Shown here: in pieces, positions 6,755-10,677 of the stretch
Layout of the letters: each line of letters starts with the position of its first letter
How positions within the stretch are numbered: position 1 is the first letter of the stretch
NCBI RefSeq assembly: GCF_000208925.1
Contig: NW_001914959.1
Span: 40,738 to 51,414, forward strand
DNA: 10,677 nt
Direction of reading: 5' to 3'
DNA from: Entamoeba histolytica HM-1:IMSS
Taxonomy: Eukaryota; Evosea; Mastigamoebida; Endamoebidae
Program-made: the position numbers and the translations under genes
Notes under the pieces: generated by a model
The model's input: only the letters and a program-made list of their open reading frames with translations
Told to the model about the DNA's origin: nothing
The model's database searches: none

Positions 6755-6924
6755 TAAGACAATACTCAAAAATACTATCTCAGTTTTTTTTTTAATTCTT
6801 AAAGTTTTTTTAAAGAATAAAAAAGAAAAAGACGTACTACAAGAAATACAACAACAGAATGATAAAAACAAATAACCAAAGAAGAAGAATTTTATGTTAA
6901 CCAAGAAATATAAATGATAGAAGA
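6755..6924. promoter_or_regulatory. Head-to-head spacer: LRR promoter and LINE 5' flank
   Basis: Only 170 bp separate the LRR start from the LINE ORF1 start, so the LRR promoter probably lies here or the LINE inserted close to it. On the minus strand GTATTTTTGAG occurs about 15-25 bases before the LRR ATG and loosely resembles the Entamoeba TATA form GTATTTAAAG. Two T-runs lie at 6785-6815. I cannot fix the 5' end of the LINE. Confidence 0.35.
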
Positions 6925-8053
6925 ATGAGTGAAAATAGGTATTATCTGTATGGACAGAAATACTTGAATAATCACACTAACCATTACAACAATAATTATA
7001 TCCATAACTATCATAACATAGATGATACAAATCATTTCACTCATCACTTCAATTATAATCATCGTCATAAACACTTTAATAATAATTTCAATAGAAATAA
7101 ACAATACTATCATGATAGAAATAAATACCATAATAACACACAAAGAAGGTATAAACATTATCAAAATAAGAAACAACAACAAAACAGAAATAAAATAAAA
7201 GAAATGATTGAAATACAAAATCAAGAATATTGGAAAAGACTCTTTGAAGAAGAAATTAAAATATTTATACCACAAGAAGTAGAAGAAATTAAAAATACCA
7301 AGATTAAAGAATATACACCATCAACAATATGGAGGAGATGGTATTTTCTTGCAAGAGAAAAAACAAAAACAATCAGAAAGGAAGAAGAAACTATTAGTAT
7401 GACTATAGAAGAAGACAATAATCAGTACAAAGTAATTGAGATTAATGATAATAGAATATACAATAACTATGTAATGAGTATTGAAAATGAAGAAGACGAT
7501 GATAAAGAGTTTACAAAAGAAGAAAACAGTAAAAAGGAAAAAAGAATAAAAGAAATAGAGAAAAAAGTGGAGGAGGATATGAAAGAGAAAGAAGAAATGA
7601 AAAAGGAAATACAAATAAAAGAATAAACCATTAATAAATTAACAAAAGATATTATGGCATTAAAGAGGAAGCATGAGAATGAGATAAGCACAAAAAAACC
7701 ACGAGTGTGATAAAAAATATTTAAATTCCATGATGAATCTGAAAGGAAAATGTCTGAAGTAAACAATTTAACACAACAATTAATATTCATGAAAGATAAA
7801 TTATCTAAATTAGAAAATAAAAACACAAGAAGAAAGATGAGGTAAATTACAATATAACAGACTCATCTGAAACACAAATTGTGAATGACCTATCCCCCAA
7901 TGTGGTAGTAGTTGATGAAATATCATCAAGTGAAGATGATCTTCCAAAAAAAGAAAGTTAACGCAGAAATCCATTGAAGAAATGGATATTCAGCATAAGA
8001 ATATCACCACATTAGAATTAGATAATCAAAAAACAAATGAAGCAAAGAGATAG
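6925..8053 (+). pseudogene. LINE ORF1-like nucleic-acid-binding protein, broken
   Basis: The first frame runs 233 codons from ATG 6925 to TAA 7624. Residues 1-95 are an unusual Asn/His/Tyr/Arg-rich basic tract, probably disordered and nucleic-acid binding. A more folded-looking part follows (100-190, including IWRRWYFLAREK), then an acidic stretch and a Lys/Glu coiled coil. The same frame continues past the stop with coiled-coil sequence (LTKDIMALKRKHENEI and MSEVNNLTQQLIFMKDKL), interrupted again at 7708-7713 and 7842. Between 7818 and 7842 the frame shifts and continues with DSSETQIVNDLSPNVVVVDE to a stop at 7959-7961. One more shift at a run of seven A would extend it to TAG 8051-8053. The architecture (basic region then coiled coil) is what is known for EhLINE ORF1 proteins, which bind nucleic acid and are thought to coat element RNA. 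Family assignment relies on position before ORF2 as well as on composition. Confidence 0.65.
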
Positions 8054-9539
8054 AAAAGAAGAAATTTTAACATTTTATAAATGTTTTTCTTTGAAATTAT
8101 TTGAAAGAAAATTAAGATGTCAACTTAAAGAAGAAATAATAGAAAGGTTAATACATGAATTTGGAATTAAAATAAATGATATTAATGAATATAAAGAAAT
8201 AATAAAGAAGAATTTAAAATAAAGAATGAAATTAAAAGAGAAATCAATAGAATAATGGAAGAAGAAATAATAAAACATCAATGGAAAGATAATGAATTAA
8301 AAGAATTAATAACTAGAATGAACAAGAAAGAAGAAATAGAAGAAGAGGAGGTAATGAAAATAATTAAAGAAGAAGAAATGAAAGAACAAGAAGATGTACA
8401 ATTTATTAATTAATATTACAATAAGAAGAAAGTACATCAAATAATTAATATTATTACTAAAAATGAAATAATAATCAATACATTAGATGATTATTATCAC
8501 TATATTAAATCTGTAGCTTCCACTATTAACATCATTAATAAAAATAAACAAGAAAGAAGTAGAAAGAAAAGTATAGAAAGAATAAAACAATCAAAAATAT
8601 GTAGATTAAGAGTTTTACTCCATAATAAACAATATATGAAATTAAAAAGAATATTACATATTAAGAAATATGATATATATCATATTAAAATAAAAACAAA
8701 TGAACAAATAAACTATTATAAATACCTCTGAAAGATGAAAAGAATAGAAATAGAAATAAGAAAGAATAATTTGAAAAGAATAAGATGGAAATATAAAATG
8801 ATGAAATATGGAAAAGACAACACCTAAATAAATCTAAAGAAGATGAATATCCAGATAATATCTCATCTATTAATTTCTGGAAATGAATATATGAGACTAA
8901 TACTAATACAGATTTTATCTAAATATTAATTTATATGAAATATTAATTGAAAACAGAATTAATGATAGAATGTCTATAATCACTCCAAATGAATTAGACT
9001 GTGATATTAAATTCATTGCTAACTGGAATGCACTGGGAGTTGACAAAATACAAAGATTTTTGATTAAATATTTAGAACAACCAAAGAAGTATTTAATAAA
9101 ATTATTTAATGAATGGTTAAATAATCCTAATGAAATACCTCCTCACTTTATTCAAGGAAGAACAATATTAATATATAATAAATGAGATAAATTAGTTAAT
9201 CAAAAATACAGACAAATAACTTATTTAAACTGTCTGTTAAAAGTATATACATCAATATTAAAAATGAAAATAGAAAATCAATTGATGCTAAATCCAATTG
9301 AAAAACAACTTTCATTAAATCAAATTGGATGTAAAAAATATACACATGCATCAAAAGAAGGATTATTATACAACACTATAATCCAACAATTATTATTAAA
9401 GAATAAATGGAAGTGGGTAGAAACATATTATGACGTCTCCAAAGCATATGATAGTATTAACCACCAATGGATTAAACAACGCTTAATTTATTTTAATATC
9501 CCACTAGTAGTAATTAATAATATATTATATAATAAATAA
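8037..9539 (+). pseudogene. LINE ORF2 remnant: N-terminal region and partial reverse transcriptase
   Basis: The likely start is ATG 8037, inside the end of ORF1. The frame is open to 8222, shifts near 8200 and continues with Lys/Glu-rich sequence to 8827 (stops at 8411 and 8729). It shifts again for a short segment (LNKSKEDEYPDNISSINFWK) with stops at 8884 and 8920, and shifts near 8907 to the reverse transcriptase part. From there to 9539 one frame is broken by a single TGA at 9183-9185. Readable blocks are WNALGVDKIQ, PHFIQGRTILIY, the YR.IT.LNCL.K.YT block, NQIGCKKYTHASKEGLLYNT and YYDVSKAYDSINHQWI. The last is motif A with its first catalytic Asp. Motif B, the YxDD motif C, thumb and endonuclease are absent. 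The R4-like YRPIT...GCR..S order supports the Entamoeba LINE assignment. The product could not be active. Confidence 0.85.
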
Positions 9540-9570
9540 ATGACGGGTACGAAAATTAGCAAAGAAAAAA

Positions 9571-9623
9571 TGCATCCAAATAAATTACAAAAATGAAAAA
9601 AGATGCAAAAAAATTTGCATCCA
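9571..9623. repeat. Alternating TGCATCCA / GATGCA repeats forming competing hairpins
   Basis: TGCATCCA occurs at 9571-9578 and again at 9616-9623. Between them GATGCAAA (9602-9609) is a perfect complement of TTTGCATC (9614-9621), with a 4-nt AAAA loop. GATGCA can also pair with the upstream TGCATC (9571-9576) across a 25-nt loop, so the two stems exclude each other. The cluster lies 30-85 bp after the end of LINE homology. Confidence 0.7.
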
Positions 9624-10219
9624 TAGAATTTTCCACTTTATTATATTTTGCTCCTAACAAATAAAAATAAAAAATATGATAAATATAAAATCTGTATATA
9701 TTTATGTTTATATTTTATGATCACTTGTAGTCATTTGTATGAAATATTAATGAAATAGATTATTTGATGAATCATATTTAATTATTTTTATTCTTTTTAT
9801 TCTTTTCTTTATATGTTATTTATCTATCGTATTTTTATATTTATTTCTCTGTTTATATTATTTATATCATTGTATTCTTCTTATTATCTATATATTATTA
9901 TATTATTCTTGTTTTATTATTTTATTATTTTTATGTTTATATTATTTAGATTTTCTTATTGTTATTCTTTTATATTTAGATATATTTGTTTATTTGTTTA
10001 TTCATCTTTTATATTATTATCATTTATATCTATTTTCATTTTATATTTATTCTCTTTTGATTTATATTAATATTAAATTTATCTTTTATATTTTGATTTT
10101 ATTATTATATCATTGATTATCATTTTTATATTTATTTATCATTTATTCTTATTATTCTTTTTTTCTATATTCTATATCATATATTCATATCATTTTCATT
10201 TATATTTTATCACTTATTA

Positions 10220-10236
10220 TATGTTATAATAACATA
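10220..10236. repeat. 8-bp palindrome in T-rich DNA
   Basis: TATGTTAT (10220-10227) and ATAACATA (10229-10236) are perfect reverse complements around one base, followed closely by ACACATAT. It may be chance in this composition. Confidence 0.4.
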
Positions 10237-10677
10237 ACACATATGATTGAATATATAATAAACATCATGTTTAAATTATACATATAAATAATAAATATAA
10301 AAAAGAATAAAATATTTTTTTTCAATAAAACAATATTAATTATTTTGAATCATTAAATTAGACACTTATTATTGAATATTTCTAATTTTTACATTAAAAA
10401 ATACACTTTTTATTTCTTCTTTTCTTCTTTTATTGCCTCTTTGTGTTTTATTATTTTTATATTCTTTCTTCTACTTTATTTTTATTCTTTTATATATTTA
10501 TATTCTTTTTATATTATTTGTTTTTCGTTGTTTTTCTATTTCTTTCTTCTATTATTTATCAATTTTATTTTCATTTATTCATTCTTTTTATTTCTTTTTT
10601 ATTAATTCTTGAGTATTGTATATTTCTTTATTATTTCATTTGTGTATTATCAAAATATATGTTTTATTGATTTTATG

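Larger units (their letters stand above)
6925..9539 (+). mobile_element. Decayed, 3'-truncated non-LTR retrotransposon (Entamoeba LINE type)
   Basis: About 2.6 kb of A-rich plus-strand sequence holds an ORF1-like gene followed by an ORF2 with reverse transcriptase homology, all in one direction. The reading frame must change about five times, and several in-frame stops remain, so the copy is dead. Entamoeba LINEs belong to the lineage with a C-terminal restriction-enzyme-like endonuclease (related to R4/Dong elements) and are roughly twice this length. Here homology ends at 9539, just after reverse transcriptase motif A; the YxDD box, the endonuclease and the 3' end are missing. Insertion close to the start of a gene is usual for these elements. 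ATAAATGA occurs at 6910-6917 and again at 9536-9543, but this is too short to call a target-site duplication. Confidence 0.8.
9540..10677. other. Gene-free, T-rich low-complexity DNA
   Basis: After the LINE breakpoint, composition changes from A-rich to T-rich on the plus strand, with very little G or C from 9780 on. The open frames here (9813-10070, 10372-10605, 10443-10670) encode only Phe/Leu/Ile/Tyr/Ser low-complexity sequence without any motif, so I leave them out. Read on the minus strand it is Lys/Asn/Ile/Glu-rich with frequent stops, like a heavily decayed A-rich element. No RNA gene was recognised. Confidence 0.6.

Noticed and set aside
6755..6904. 50-codon N-terminal extension of the LRR protein, resembling a hydrophobic leader
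   Set aside because: It is Phe/Ser/Lys/Cys low-complexity from T-rich spacer DNA, and the ATG at 6754 sits directly before the F-box-like start.
6892..7826. Several minus-strand open frames opposite LINE ORF1
   Set aside because: They are Ile/Phe/Ser-rich translations of an A-rich sense strand with no motif.
6910..9543. ATAAATGA on both sides of the LINE as a target-site duplication
   Set aside because: Only eight bases, mostly A/T, and the element lacks its 3' end, so a chance match is likely; kept only as a remark.
9813..10670. Long plus-strand open frames with many Phe/Leu/Ile/Tyr codons, resembling membrane proteins
   Set aside because: Almost pure T/A sequence yields such frames by chance. 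There is no charge pattern, no conserved residues and no promoter-like signal.
1..10677. tRNA arrays, rRNA, telomeric repeats and CRISPR arrays
   Set aside because: I looked for cloverleaf arms, conserved rRNA blocks and regularly spaced repeats and saw none; the introns and gene content also rule out a prokaryote.

Overview
The window looks like nuclear DNA from an Entamoeba species, probably of the E. histolytica/E. dispar/E. nuttalli group. The evidence is extreme AT-richness, compact genes, two short introns that both begin GTTTGT and end in AG, very short inferred 5' leaders, and a decayed non-LTR retrotransposon whose reverse transcriptase fragment resembles the Entamoeba LINEs. I cannot decide the species by eye.

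Layout. (1) 1-680, minus: N-terminal 226 codons of a protein with the conserved N-terminal motifs of Pumilio/PUF RNA-binding proteins, cut by the window edge. (2) 1072-1855, minus: a two-exon Rho-family GTPase of 216 residues that departs from the classical switch at positions 12, 59 and 61 and has no CAAX box. (3) 2438-3334, plus: a lipid-droplet-associated hydrolase (LDAH) family serine hydrolase. (4) 3335-4318: about 1 kb of AT-rich spacer with a helically phased decamer repeat and a hairpin. (5) 4319-5067, plus: a two-exon Maf-family nucleotide pyrophosphatase of 210 residues. (6) 5153-6754, minus: a leucine-rich-repeat protein with an F-box-like N-terminus, convergent with Maf. (7) 6925-9539, plus: a dead LINE remnant. 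It keeps most of ORF1 and ORF2 only as far as reverse transcriptase motif A, with several frameshifts and stops. (8) 9540-10677: gene-free, strongly T-rich DNA that begins with a cluster of competing small hairpins.

The host genes do not form a pathway; they are independent housekeeping and signalling genes packed closely, as is usual for this genus. The most notable points are the Rnd-like GTPase, whose three substitutions and missing prenylation site predict an always-GTP-bound protein with an unusual membrane anchor, and the LINE remnant, which has lost its 3' half rather than the usual 5' half. All coding calls come from reading the translations; no database search was possible.
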